From NCBI RefSeq assembly GCF_003945595.2, contig NW_024104315.1, positions 434,001 through 498,000 on the forward strand: a stretch of 64,000 nucleotides of DNA, read 5' to 3'. Position numbers and translations under genes: made by a program. The notes under the pieces were generated by a model. The model was not told the origin of the DNA and did not search any database. It saw nothing but the letters and a program-made list of their open reading frames with translations. Shown here in pieces: positions 46,753 through 59,224 of the stretch. The stretch's first letter is position 1. The number at the start of each line of letters is the position of its first letter. The DNA comes from Pipra filicauda. Its lineage: Eukaryota > Chordata > Aves > Passeriformes > Pipridae.

Positions 46753-48483
46753 TTGGTTTTCCCAAGGCTGTGGTTCCAAAGGGTTGGGGCAGAAAGGGGA
46801 TCTTCTGACCTTCAAACCTCTTTTCAATCACACTGTCCCCAGCTTTGAGGTCACAGATTAGTGTGTGAGTGGAGGTGGAAACTTGCAGGGTTTCTTCCCA
46901 GGATCCGGGATGCTCTGGTCACTGGGTGAGGGACTGGATGGCAGGGGGTGAGTAGAAACAAGGGAGAATGTTGCATTTTCTTCTAATTTTAAAAACAGAA
47001 CAGGATCTTACTAGTTTGGTGACATTCAGTGATATAGTAGAGATATACTTGATGCACTCATCAAGAAACCTTTTCCAAGGGAAACAAAGAACGAATTTGT
47101 CTGATTTGTATTATTAGGGACAAATTAGTTTGGGGTTTTTGGTGTCATCCAGAGAGTGTCTGAGGTTCCCCTTGTGAAGCTCAGACTTGGAACACCCAGA
47201 TTTCTCTGCACACTCTGATTGCTCTTCACAGCCTTGTCCTCACTGTGGCCTCTCCACCAGGAGCTGAGGACAAGGTCTGCAGAGATGCTGTGGCCTCAGA
47301 GAATTGCCTTAAAGATACTCCATCATTAATTTGGAGAGATCTCTTCCTCTCCCTGGGAATGGTGTGTCACATGCCATAAATTCCAGATGATTCCAGGGCC
47401 AGGTTCTCTCTCTGTTGGCACAACTCCACTGATTTCAGCACATGCTGGCAAAAAACTCAGCTCCGTAAATCTCCGATGAAGTAATTCCACTGAGGAGTGC
47501 AGGGAACTTTGAATACATAATTTTGAAAAGTATCTGGGAACTCCAGAGAAACCTCCACAAAGTTTTCTCTTCTTGCTTGTCCTCTTGTACTTCTTATTCC
47601 CACAGCTGAAAAAGAACTGCATAAATGACACTTAGAGGGGACACATTAATTTTATTGATGGTATTATCATCTTGTAGCTCTTGTTCATCCTCCTCACACT
47701 CAGTGATCCCACTGATGCAGTGTTCACTTCTGGGATATTTTCTGCTTCTTTTATGGATTTGTCTCCAAGACTTCCACCTCAAATACTTTTAAAAGCTTCT
47801 TAAAAGCTCTTGGTTCTGTGTTATCTATCTTGCTTAGCAACAGCAGATATGCATTATATGGCAAATCCCATTCCAGAGGAGAAAAGAGAGAAGATGTTGT
47901 GAGTGCTGGAGGTGTAATAAAGACTTCTTCCACAAAGAACAAACAACTCAATGAGCAGCAATAAACTTAATTTGCACATTAGATATGCTTTTCCAAGTTC
48001 TGACATTTCAGTTGAAAATAATGCTGAAGCAATGAGGCCTATAATTGAACAGCCAAAACTTCTCCAGAGGGGAAACAAAAACAAATGTTCCCTGCAAACA
48101 AGATCATTTTTATACCATGTTGTTACTCAGTGTTTTAATAAACTTCATAAATGCCAAACTAAATATTTCTTTTTTCATGTTTTAATGTGATTTTCCCATA
48201 TCGCTCCAATGTATGTGACATGTGAAATGGTACAGAACCTTAACAAAGAGCTGCCTAAACCCTAAACTTCTTGGTTTATTCATTGTTGGCTGTGCTGTGG
48301 CATCATCTCAGATCACCCCTTGTGCTGCATCAGTGCTAATTGGTCTTTCAGAAGATGAGTATGGAAAAGATTTCCCATCACCAGATGCAGCAGGCTGGGG
48401 AGGAGGTCACCCCTGCAGGCTACAGGAACTCTGAGAGCACTGAAAACAAGAACATTAAGGAAAAAAGAGAGTTATAAGTTCGA
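46753..48483. other. CNTN6 intron, nothing recognised
   Basis: Unique intronic sequence. No additional exon is expected because the phases of the flanking exons already join correctly. Confidence 0.55.
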
Positions 48484-48523
48484 ATCACAGAGTGGTTTGG
48501 GTTGGAAGGGACCTTAAAGCTCA
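48484..48523 (-). mobile_element. CR1 3' scrap 19 bp beyond the Ig5b donor
   Basis: Forty bases: 'agtggtttgggttggaaggg' then accttaaagctc, the terminal CR1 block truncated at its 5' side. Same direction as CNTN6. Confidence 0.92.
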
Positions 48524-48542
48524 AAAGAAAATCCCAAAGTAC

Positions 48543-48670
48543 CTTTCACGACGAGGTTCCCTGAATTCCTGGCAGCTCCAAACTGGTTTGTTGCCACACA
48601 GGTGAACACTCCAGCGTCTGCCCTGGTGATGTTGGAGAGCCTGAGGCTGCCATCCTCCAGGAACACCACC
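48543..48670 (-). CDS. CNTN6: CNTN6 exon: second half of Ig domain 5
   Basis: 128 bp, 42 whole codons plus one base at each end. It encodes VVFLEDGSLRLSNITRADAG followed by FTCVATNQFG and ends NLVVK. The D-A-G-x-F-x-C pattern is the classic Ig F-strand, and the cysteine pairs with one in an exon not found here. SNIT is an N-glycosylation sequon. The acceptor is TTTTCCCCAG. The donor GTACTT is weak: it lacks the usual A at +3 and G at +5. The last G joins AA of the next exon to give E in VKERTVIT, as in human CNTN6. CR1 fragments sit 19 bp beyond the donor and about 27 bp before the acceptor. Exon length is not a multiple of three, so skipping it would shift the frame. Confidence 0.93.
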
Positions 48671-48697
48671 CTGGGGAAAACAGAGAGAGGAGAACCA

Positions 48698-48866
48698 TGG
48701 ATTCACAGCATGGGTTGAGTCGGAAGGGACCTTAAAGTCCATCTCATTCCACCCCCTGCCATGGGCAGGGACACCTCCCACTAGCCCAGATTGCTCCAAG
48801 CTCATCCAACCTGGCCTTGGACACTTCCAGAGATGTGGAAACCACAAATTCTCTGGGCAACAATAG
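48698..48866 (-). mobile_element. CR1 LINE 3' end just upstream of the Ig5b acceptor
   Basis: 'gggttgagtcggaagggacc', 'ccccctgccatgggcaggga', 'ccaacctggccttggacact' and 'attctctgggcaaca'. Its 3' tail abuts the 27-bp polypyrimidine region of the Ig5b exon. Same direction as CNTN6. Confidence 0.93.
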
Positions 48867-50769
48867 AAAACCAGAGTAAAAAAACAGACTTCTGTTAGAT
48901 GACAATGTCACAGTACTTTTAATATCAAAATGTTTCCATTTTTTTTTCTCTCCTCCAGCCAGCTGAATATGTATCAACCAATTTTCACCTCTGCTTATTA
49001 TTGATTTCTGTATTAGCAATGTTATATTGACATGCTGGGATTGATCACTAACTGTTCCAGCTGGCTTTTGAGCAGCAAAATCCAGAGTCTCCAGAGAAAG
49101 AAGGAAGACTCAACTTGTTATTTAATTGTGCTTTATTTTACCAAGGGGGCATTTTTTTTTTCAGATCCCAATGCTCCTAAGCCTTACTAAGGTTGTGTCT
49201 GAGCCCAGTTGTCAGGATTATTATTAAATTAAAAGATATTAACTGACTGGCTGAAATGTTGAAATGCCACCTCACAAGCCAAGGAGCCAAATAAAATACA
49301 TGATTTTCTCACAAGGTCTCCAAACCCCCTTATCAGTCACCAAGTTGTTTGCACCACTTTGCAGAATATTGGGGAAATCACATATAATAGTAATTTCAGG
49401 ACCACTCCTGGGTTTTATGGACAAAATTAATTTTTAGTCTTGTTCATATGATTCTTCAAGTCCAGGAGATGCTTTAGGATGTAAGTCAGAACAGAGATTG
49501 GAATATGATTTCCTGGGATAAACTCTCAGTTCGTGCCTGGCAACTTCCAGCTGTTACACACAAAGTACTTCAGGATTCTGGGATCTTCTTCAGAACACAC
49601 AGAACACATATCTTAAAGTAGAAAATTTTAAAATGAAAACTGGATTAAGTAAGTAACGAATTTTTGCACAGAAAACATCACCCTGTGATGGTTTGTTACT
49701 GTTTTTCTCAGTTCCTCATCTACATGTTGCACCTGATAGGTGTGGAAGTTCTTGACCAAATTTTTTTCTGAGTTTAGAAGAAATTTGAGACATGAAGCTC
49801 CTGGAAGTTTTATAAAAATGGATTCAGGATCTCAGCTTCTCTTGGCACTAAACACACTCCTTAACAGGCATAAAAAATCTGCCCCCAACCACAGAAAAAG
49901 CTGCCTTCAAATGCCTTCCTTACACCTGTCAGAATCCAGCCACAAATCCATAGGAAACCAGGCTTCATTCATTCCAGCACTCACAGCAGCACTGCATCAT
50001 TTTTTATATTCCTCTTTTAATTGACATTTAACTCTAAACCAAGGATCCTTTTATAAAATAGAAAATATCTCATTCATGCATCACAGCTTGGGTATTTAAT
50101 ATTTATTACTAACAGCATAAGATTGGGTGATGTAATGAATTATTAAAGGAAATGAACAATCACAGGAGCAGAAGTCGGAGCTGGAAGTAGAATCAGAACC
50201 ATTAAACACACAAAAAAACCATCACAGTGTCTCCCTGCTTTCCTCTCTGGGATTTATACACTTGTAGCTACACGAGGAACACGCATCAGACCTTGTCCAG
50301 CTTCCCAGCACACACTTCCAGCCTCTCAGGGGTGAAGAGAAGCACTAGACTGGGATTTCTGGTGAACTTTTCACTTAAATCTCCCCAGTTTCATGTCCCC
50401 CACACCCATCTGACCTTACCCTGCTGAAAGATCTGCCCCTGAGCAGGGCAAGGTGGATTTAGGAAGGAGAGAGGCTGAGATGTTCCTGTGGTTCTGGGCA
50501 TGCTGTGACTGAGGTGTGGAGCTGAGAGGGAAAGGGATTTAGGCTTCAATGAAAAATCTTTGTTTCCTTGGCAATAATCACCAGGTACTGCAGCAGCTGT
50601 TAGTTTAACATTTGTAGAACGGTGAGGAAATAAGTTCAGGTTTAAAAATCCATTGTAGATCCATAATAAACTTGAGCAGAGCAAAATAGGAAGCAAAAAA
50701 AAAAAAAATACACTCTTCGATCAACTGATGAATCAACTAAATGACATTTGTTGGATAAGGAAGGATGAA
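48867..50769. other. Probable large CNTN6 intron, nothing recognised
   Basis: No exon with contactin Ig features was found here. Open frames at 49740-50024 and 50391-50696 have no Ig cysteine/tryptophan pattern. Confidence 0.5.
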
Positions 50770-51010
50770 TGAAGCTGTGCCAGGGCAGGCTCAGGTTGGA
50801 TCTCAGGGAAAGGTTCTTCCCCCAGAGGGTGGTTGGGCACTGACCAGGCTCCCCAGGGCAGTGGGCACAGCCCCAAGGCTGCCAGAGCTCCAGGAGGGTT
50901 TGGATGATCCTCTCAGGGACAGGGTGGGATTGCTGGAGTCAGGAGTTGGATTTGATGATCCTTATGGATGCCTTCCAAGTCAGGATGTTCTGTGATCCTG
51001 TGATTCTATA
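50770..51010 (+). mobile_element. CR1 LINE 3' end (second subfamily type)
   Basis: 'gctgtgccagggcaggctca', 'gttcttcccccagagggtgg', 'gccagagctccaggagggtt' and the tail 'gttctgtgatcctgtgattc'. Antisense to CNTN6. Confidence 0.92.
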
Positions 51011-52916
51011 ACATGTACCTTTCTGCTGCTGTGACAACTCTGCATCGAAACAAGACTCATGGGTGTCTCTCCCTCTTGGCAGGGGGACACACAGGGAGAC
51101 ACTATTCCAAAGGCAGGTTTAAATATGAAGAAATCCAAGTGTTCCACTCTGCCTCTGCCCTATTTTTTGCATTAATGATGCATTTCTTCCCATCAGCTTT
51201 CACCAGTCACCAGAAAGCATCATCAGTAGGAACTGCTGGTGATAAAACAGTGGATGCAACTGAGTGGTTGGGTAACATATGGTGTTCATCAAACAACCTC
51301 CAAAGAGATTCGAGTGTGAATCAGCAAATGTTCATAAATTGGATACCTGAATCATAAGTTATAACAAGCCACTGTGGTGTCTTTCTCTCCATCAAATATT
51401 GATGACCTGTTATTTTTACTGTAGCTGCACCTAAAAGCTCTTAGGTGCAAATTAGAATCTGAAAGTGAGCACGAGGCAAAAAGAAAAGAGAATCTCAGTC
51501 CCCAAAAGGCTTCAATGTAGATAAATACTGAAGAAAAATGGGCTGTAAAATGTAGAATAGCAAAGGGGACAAGCTTTGAAGGCACAGGCTCTGACTGCAG
51601 CTTCAGTCAGTTTAGTCATGTCTCACTCAGATTTTTCCCCTCCATCCTTCATGTGGATTTGAGCCCTGAATAATTCCCATTTTTCTAATTTATCCTCTGA
51701 GAGTGGTTTGTACCCACTCAAGGGCTGACAAAGGTGATGTTTGATCTGAAGAAATGCTGTTCTGAAACAATATTTCAATGGCTGGGCAGGCTGAGGGTGG
51801 AATGGCTCTTTCGATGGATCAAAAACAGAGCTTAACAGAGAGAAACCACGTGCTAAGGAAAGCCTGAGAGCTCTTTGAAACAGGTCAGGCTACCTAACAA
51901 CAATTAGGGATGAGCAGTAAATAAGACACTCAGGCAGAATTTATCTAAGAGCACAAAGAACTCCAGAGTAATCAGTTTAGTGGGGAAGGGGATTAAAGAA
52001 AATAGAAAATAGAAAAAAAAAAAAGTGAGACATTTCCAGCTGTCCTGAGGTCTGGGTCAGGAGAGGGATGAGAAACAGAGCCTGGCCAAAAATCAAGATG
52101 ATACATTTCAGATGCAAGACAAAAAAAAATCCATGTGAAAAACTGCCCCGCTTTGCCATGAACAACAAAATCGCCATCAACTCCCTCAGAGCCACGACTT
52201 TCCACCCTGGCTGGGTTCAGAGGGGCTGCACTTTGTCCTCTTCCATTTGTCTTTCAAATAAGGGAGCTGGGATGCAGCAGGACACGGGAATACTTCCTTT
52301 AATGGGCTTTGGATCAAGCTCTAACAAATGACTTAAAAAGAAGCTGTGAAATGCTGTCTCACCTGCTGAAAGGCTTGCTGAAAACCAGCACTTTTCACAA
52401 CATTTTAGGCTGTGTGAAGGCTATAGAGAATAATTCTTAGCAGCTGCATCAGAAGACGAGGTAATTCCACGACAGAAAAGTTGAACTTGTCCAATACAAT
52501 GCAAGGAGAGTATTTTGTCTGCCAGGAAAACTGGACTTCTCTCTATAAATAAATAAGTGCCTGTGGAGGGACGAAAAGCAGATTTGAAGCAGGTCTAATG
52601 AATGCATCCCTGTGAAAGGAGGAGAAGGAAGAACTCAGGACACAGCTGTTCATAAAGCCCTGATGCAGCAAGAGATTGCTGAAGCATAAGCCTGAGTCTA
52701 GGCTGGCATCTCTGACTTACAAAGTGCTTAAATTCTTATCAGAGTTGTGCTGGTGCCTTGTGCTCCTGCCTGAGTCACACAGGGGCTGCCTCTGGGGAAC
52801 AGCTCCACTAACAAAGCTGAGAGGAAAAGAAGAGAGAAAAATCCACTTCTGTAAATTCATAACAAGTTTCTGCCCACGAGGGCAAATTAGGAAGACCCAG
52901 AAATATCATTCCATGT
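51011..52916. other. Probable CNTN6 intron, nothing recognised
   Basis: Mixed unique sequence. The minus frame at 51977-52205 was examined as a possible Ig exon and did not fit. Confidence 0.5.
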
Positions 52917-53172
52917 AGAGTCCCAGGATGGTTTGGACTGGAAGGGACTTTAAAGATTATCCAGTCTCACCCCCTGCCATGGGCAGGGACACCTTCCACT
53001 AGTCCAGATTGCTCCTACCTGGCCTTGGACACTTCCAGGAATGGGGCAGCCACAGCTTCTCTGGGCAAGCTGTGCCAGTATTTTACCATTGTCATTGTAA
53101 AAAACTTCTTCCTTATATCTTCTTGCTTATATTTATTCTAAATCACCCTCTTTTAGTTTAAAACCATTACAC
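52917..53172 (-). mobile_element. CR1 LINE 3' fragment, ~255 bp
   Basis: 'gatggtttggactggaaggg', 'ccccctgccatgggcaggga' and 'gcttctctgggcaagctgtg', then 'cttccttatatcttcttgct' and a cctcttttagtttaaaaccat segment, in correct CR1 order. Same direction as CNTN6. Confidence 0.93.
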
Positions 53173-55553
53173 ACAAGTATTGAAAATCCCCTCTGAGTGA
53201 CTCCACCAGCAGGATGGATGAACATCATGTGCAGGAAGGGAAAACAAACAGCCCAGCCAGGACCTGCTGGAGTCAGAACTCTGTGTGATGTTCAAAAAGA
53301 GGAGTTTGCAAAGTTAGTGCAGAAGACACGAGGCTGGGATGAAGTGAGAGCTCATTAAAATTGTCACACATAGTTTTTAAGCAAAGAACTCGAGAAATCA
53401 AGCAGGGATGATAGGTACAGCTTTTAATTAACCAGACCAAACAAACCAGCTCCCCATGTGTTGTCTCACGTGAACAAAAGATTGTTGATGGCTATTTGCT
53501 TTGATCTTAAGAGCATGAAAGAATAATATGTGTTTAACAAGGCTGATAGAACAATAAAATCCGAGGAAAGAAAGAGGTGGCAGGTTATTAGATTTGAAAG
53601 TGCAGCAGGGGTAGGTTTGTGCACTGCTGGATTGTGTAGCCAAGCTGGTTTTGGGAGGGGTGGGATGTTAATTCGTGGATGTGAAATGCGTGGATCCAGT
53701 CCAGAAAATGCCTTTGAAATCCTCACCCAAACTGGTTGAGGTGGGTTGGTGTAAAACTGGGGGTGAATGGAGCCCCAGATTCCAGCACTGCCAGGATGGC
53801 ACCGATCTCTCCAAGGGCACAATTCCTTCCCAAAGAAAGGAAAACCCTGATACTTCCTGTGAAGATCCCTCTCCTGGTCTCCTGGCTGCCTCTACCATCT
53901 GACACCTCCTGAGGCTGGTGAAGCCATTCGTGACACTGAGCAGATAAAAGGGAGGAATCTGGATCTGATGAAATCAGAGGCAAAGTAATTTTTATTATCT
54001 GTAAAATCCTATTTGAAACCGTGTCTCCTCAGCCCCTTTTTGCTGCTTGAGAGCAAACCCACTCCTACTTTCCGGGCTGGGCAAAGATATATTGTTTATA
54101 AATTTCGGCAGACACACCAGCAGACGCTGAGACAATATCTGACTTGTCTAATTTTACAAAGATTGAGAGGCAGGAGAGAGGCTGAATTAAAAACTACAAA
54201 GGGAAGAAAGAGAGTGAGGGGTAGAAACAGCCCAGCTCCCAAGAGGCTCAGAATTACAGTGATTTATGCAGATGGAAATGTGAGTAAAGTTTGACTGAGT
54301 GAATGACTTGTCCCTGCTGATGACAGCCCTGGTATTTTTGAAAAGGTCCCACTGAGTCCCATCTGAGATCTGACTGTCTGTATCATATGTTAATGATCTT
54401 TGTACCTGTTTATTCTATTCTGAGGGTAATTTGTATGCTAATAGTATTGCCATTTAATAAACTATGCTTAAAAGATTTTCCTTATCTGCATGCTGATATA
54501 AATGAGCTTCAGGGTTGACTGACAATTAACTGGAAATAAAATAAATGCCATTATAATCTTTTAACTATTTGGATCAAAACAACATTACACAGTCTTGCCG
54601 AATAGTCTTATTAAAATATTTTAGAAAAGAGTACTATTAGAATTTATAGAAGGTGATGCTATAACACTGTTCCTTCCTATTTCTAGAAATTCCCTTCTCT
54701 TCCTAAAAACAGAATTACTTTTGCATCAAATCTCTGCACTTTGGGACCACAAATATTTATTTATGTAAATACATACAGACATCTGAACTGAGCTACACTC
54801 CCTCACAAGGCTTCCAGAGAAAATCCAGTATTTTTAGGAGCTGCAACTGCCTTTAACACAAAACAACAAACGTTGTTTTGCCCTGTCTTTAACATACTCA
54901 AGGATTAAAAGCAAGGCAGAGGTTTTTATGTGATGACCAAAGAAAAAAAAGTGACAAAAATACCATATGTGTAGAGATGTGCCTAAATCTATTGTAGTAA
55001 CACATCTCAGAACTTGCAGCGAGGAAATACGGGGCGACAGCACCTCTGTGTGTGGGGGGAAGAAAAATAGAAAATGAACTGAATTGCCAAATAAATCAGT
55101 TGGCAAATTTCTGTCTTCCAACAAGTTCTACTGACTTTATGAAATCTTTGCAACTCCACTACATCAGACAGAAGTTCTTTCAGCACAGGATGGTCTGGCC
55201 AAACAACCACTGTTCTAATCCACCATTAATCTTCATTTTGATGATCCAGACACCATTAGGAGTTCAGACACAGCCACTCATACAGCCAAATTCGCTCCAG
55301 ATGTAAAACTAAGCCCTTAATATGGGACTTAAGTGGAATTTAACAGTACATAAGGCTCTGAATTACCCTCTGCAAGGGAGTTTAATTCAGTTACAGGAAG
55401 CTTCTTCCCTATCTGCTTGTCAGAACCAGTTTCAAAAGGAAAAGCACAATAAAACCTGCTGTGAAGTTGAAAGGATTCTGTACAAGCCAGGAGCTGACAC
55501 CAGTGTGGTACTGCCCTGATTTCAGAAATCCTGGAAATTCACCCACAAAACAG
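53173..55553. other. Probable CNTN6 intron with AT-rich candidate conserved block
   Basis: 54365-54680 is AT-rich, repeat-free and resembles conserved non-coding DNA (see findings). No exon identified. Confidence 0.45.
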
Positions 55554-55662
55554 AATCAGAAAATCCCACGATGGGTTGGGTTGGAAAGGACCTTAAAGCT
55601 CATCTTGTTCCACTCCCTTCCAGGGACACCTTCCCTGGCTTGCAGAAAACCCTCCCTGGGCT
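55554..55662 (-). mobile_element. CR1 LINE 3' end, diverged
   Basis: 'gatgggttgggttggaaagg' and 'accttaaagctcatcttgtt', followed by a shortened gggacaccttcc segment. Confidence 0.88.
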
Positions 55663-56098
55663 AGTGAATTTATACTCGATTTGAGACACAATTATAGGCA
55701 CCATATATAGTTCACTTGGACCCACATCCTTGCTCAAAATAGCACAGAAATTTTTTGTCTTCTTAATGTGTGAGTCACGTTCTGTCACTTGTGTGTGTCC
55801 CTTAAGCTTTTCCTCTCCTTTCTCAGATTTCCCTTTCAGTGAAAATCTGAGAAGGGTTTTAGTTCTCACAGAAAAGTATTTCTTTGTGATAAAACCCTGT
55901 GGCTAAAGCAGAGCTGTTGGTATCCTCCTGCAAACTTCATGGCTTTGTGGTTGGTGCTCGGCTTCGTGTTGGCCCAACATCAGCCCCTTGTTTCAGGTGC
56001 TGTTTCTGGGCTGTCACTTCACACTCCAAATGATTCCAGAAACTCCTCCCTGGAAGACTCTTGGTTCATCATTCCCAGTCCATGTTTGTCCTGTGCAG

Positions 56099-56163
56099 GG
56101 CCAGGAGTTGGACTCTGATGATCCTTGTGGGTCCCTTCCAACTCAGGATATTGATTCTATGTG
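56099..56163 (+). mobile_element. CR1 3' terminal fragment
   Basis: 'gttggactctgatgatcctt' and 'gtgggtcccttccaactcag', ending gatattgattctatg. Confidence 0.88.
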
Positions 56164-58886
56164 AATCGATATCTCATTTTATATCTCATAAATCATATAT
56201 CACTCAACATACCCTGATCTGTTACCTCTAAATTACGTTTTGTTTGAAAATTTTGACATCAAAATCTTTTATTTGGTGCCTGTGCAGCACATTTTCCACC
56301 CAATCCTGCTATTTTTGTATGCTACAGCAACACGCCCCAGAAGAGTTCAGCAGTAATGATGTGCATGGCAGGACAACTTGGACTGGAAGAGAAGCACAGA
56401 AGGTTGCATTCTCTCATTATTTTTTTGTGCAAGCTCCTAATTAGGAACCTTGATTCCCAGCCCGCTGAAGTCAATGGAAAAACTCCAAGGAGATTATCTG
56501 GCTTTGGATGAAGTCCTGAACATCAATCAGAACATGTGCACGAAGCAGGGACAGGACAGGAGCTCGAAGGGAGAGAGGGCACAGCGCTGCCACTCACTGG
56601 GGTTGGGTTATTGCAGCTCCATGTGGCATGGAAGAGTGACAGATTGCCTGGGACACCTTGGCATGCAGGACAGCCTCTGGAAAGGCTCACCTTAGCAAGG
56701 TTCCCAGGATGAGTGGGAACAATTTAGAATTGTATTAGAGAGGTGCCACGCAGAGGGGAGCTGTAATAAATCCAGTCTCAGGCAGGGTTTCGTTCTTTCT
56801 CACACGTAGAACATATGGTTTGTCTGCTGCCCCCATGCTCACACTCTCTCATGTGCTAAACTTGCTCTGAGTAGTCAGCAATAAACAAAGAAATTAGGTT
56901 TATTGGCTTGTTCCATTGTGAAACTCTCCAAGGAGAGAGATAAGAAAGGCAAAGCCCTTTTCTCATGCCTTCCACTGCACTGACACACTCTGCCTGCTGC
57001 CTGCCAGCGTTTTGGGGGGTCAGGTATAAATGGGGGTCCCCTCCTGCCTCCTTGTGTCTCTGCAGTGGGTTCATTTCGAATGCAAAGAGAACAGAGAGAG
57101 GGGGAAAACAAAGGGAAACAAGATAAAGGAGGAAAAATAAAATATTGTCTTTTTCTTCCCCTCGTCTGCGCTCCTTCTTCCTTCTCCTTATTTCTCCCTC
57201 CTCACGTTTCACTCACGTTTTCCATTCCTCTGCCTTCACCCCCAGCGTGGGGGAGAAGACAGAAATAACTGGAAATGTGGAAAAGAAGGGAAGACTGAAG
57301 GTACTTCAGGCCAGTCTGAGGTGTTTTCTACCAACTCTTTGGTTGTAAAACTTTTCTTATGCCAATCTCACCAGTTTTGCTGGATCACCAAATATTCCTG
57401 TGAGGGATGTTCCTCCTGTAGATTCAGTGACATTATTCCAAAGGAAGCACAGGCAGATGCCTACAAAGGCCCAAACCAGAAAAACACCACTACTGAGAGC
57501 AAATAAATACTCAATAAATACATTAGAGCTGCCTCACTGGTCTTTTGCACCACATTTTCTGAAATTGAGACCACTGTAATCTGAGCAGGGGATATTTTTA
57601 GCTAGAACACAAAATATTCCTTCTCAGGAATTCCCTCAGGACGGGTGTAATGGTGGGGTTTGTCTGGTTAGAACCAAACATGCTGTAGATGAAAACCAAC
57701 TCTAAACAGCAGTCTCAGGTTTTGCAGGAGTTTTAACATCTGAACATGGAAGTTCAGAGCAAGCCCTGAGAGCAGGCAGGTAAATCTGTGCTTTTGATTT
57801 CTGTCCATCTATTTGTCAGTAAGGAAAGGAACTGAAGTGATTAATCAAATTTAGCAGATGTGGAATCAATTCCATTGGTTCCCTAAGCAAAAGCAGAGTT
57901 TCATCAAGAGATAAGCTTAATTTGCATTCCTGTTGACTTGCAGCAGTGGTGTCTGAGAGCTGGAATTGCTGTGATTGCTGGTGCCCACACTTCAAGTGCT
58001 CTATTTAAATACTAAAATAGGAAATGAACCTCTTTACAAGCACACAGACACTGATAAGACAGAAGGGTTAAGGCAGCTCCTCAAAGCTATGCAAAGCTGC
58101 TCGTGGTAGGAAGAAAGATAAAAACAGAGATACACTTAATCCAGGCTTCAAAAACCAGACTTAAAAAATAAAATAATAGTCAAATTAATATCCCATTGCT
58201 ATTCACCTGGAATGCTGGGAATAAAATGGTAAGTGCTGGAATAGCATAAGAAAAATATGCTCTATATAAAACTTGCTTCCAGCACACAAATATCCAGAGT
58301 ATTTTCCATGCACAAAGCACAGGATTTTTTTTTTTTGGTGGCCAAATTTTTTGGTTTGTGGCATTAAACAGCCTGACAAGTAAAGCTTCTCTTTGCCTGT
58401 GCTGCTCATCAGTTTGACTTCAATACAGGCAGAGGGTTTTTTCAGACACTGTGGATAAGTTTCATTCCCCCAGCTTTGCTCAGCTAAAACTTCGGTGTCT
58501 CATTTGAGATGGAGGCACCTGCCAAGGAAAAGTAAACAACTCCCTTAGGCTGCATATTGACTTCAGCTAAAGAGAAGTTAAGTGACATCAATCTCCTCCT
58601 TTGTTAGCAGACTAGTGCAAATTTTGGAATTTTCCATCCATTTTGTCTTGATTCCTCCCCAAGCAGAGGTGGTTTTTTTATTTATTTTGAAAGATAAGGG
58701 ATATTGTGGAAGCTGAACCAACAGAACTGACATTCTGGTAATTGAAATGTTTCACTGGAGTTTGCTGGACTGCCCTGACACATTTCTGCTCAAATTGGCT
58801 TCAGCTGAAATGCTGTTTCACAGACAATATATTTTATACGTTGTATTTGATCAGTGGATTGAGGACTTCGCCCGTTTACTAATAAT
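56164..58886. other. Probable CNTN6 intron, nothing recognised
   Basis: Includes a pyrimidine-rich patch at about 57150-57242 whose open frames are composition artefacts. No gene supported. Confidence 0.5.
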
Positions 58887-59224
58887 TATAGAATCATGGA
58901 ATATTCTGAGCTGGAAGAGACCCACAAGGACCATCCAGTCCAACCCCTGGCCCTGCACAGACACCCCAATAATCCACCCTGTCCCTCAGAGCATCATCCA
59001 AACCCTCCTGGAGCTCTGGCAGCCTTGGTGCTGTGCCCACTGCCCTGGGGAGCCTGGTCAGTGCCCAACCACCCTCTGGGGGAAGAACCTTGTCCTGAGA
59101 TCCAACCTGAGCCTGCCCTGACACAACTTCAGGTCCTGTCCCTGCTCACACAGAGCAGAGATCGGAGCTGCCCCTCCTGAGGAAGCTGCAGACCCCAATG
59201 AAGTCTCTCTCAGTCTCCTCCAGT
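58887..59224 (-). mobile_element. CR1 LINE 3' fragment, ~340 bp (second subfamily type)
   Basis: 'gagctggaagagacccacaa', 'ggaccatccagtccaacccc', 'cctggagctctggcagcctt' and 'gtgcccaaccaccctctggg', then 'ctcctgaggaagctgcagac'. It is the most complete copy of this type in the window. Confidence 0.94.

Larger units (their letters stand above)
31683..48670 (-). other. CNTN6: CNTN6 (contactin-6), 3' half of gene, 12 coding exons
   Basis: Contactin-6 is a GPI-anchored neuronal cell-adhesion protein of the immunoglobulin superfamily, with six Ig domains, four fibronectin III domains and a GPI tail. Family members act at the axonal surface in neurite growth and synapse formation, and CNTN6 is reported as a Notch and CHL1 partner. 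Twelve minus-strand exons give 573 complete codons, against about 1028 residues in human CNTN6 (remembered), so roughly the C-terminal 55% is present. Phases match at every junction: seven codons are split across exons and all restore sensible residues. Exons run at 48543-48670, 45544-45719, 45082-45199, 44115-44273, 43872-44021, 40154-40224, 37812-38046, 37192-37307, 36497-36683, 33201-33313, 32422-32590 and 31683-31783. No frameshift or internal stop was seen, so the gene looks functional. The 5' exons lie outside the window. Confidence 0.95.

Noticed and set aside
31683..48670. Assignment to CNTN4 or CNTN5 instead of CNTN6
   Set aside because: The shared contactin motifs fit all paralogues, but [37 protein letters not shown] and WTDDPKES/VRVSGNVT match CNTN6 as remembered and not CNTN4.
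51977..52205. Minus-strand frame considered for the missing Ig5a exon
   Set aside because: Lacks the expected Ig cysteine-tryptophan spacing and any contactin similarity; partly poly-T derived.
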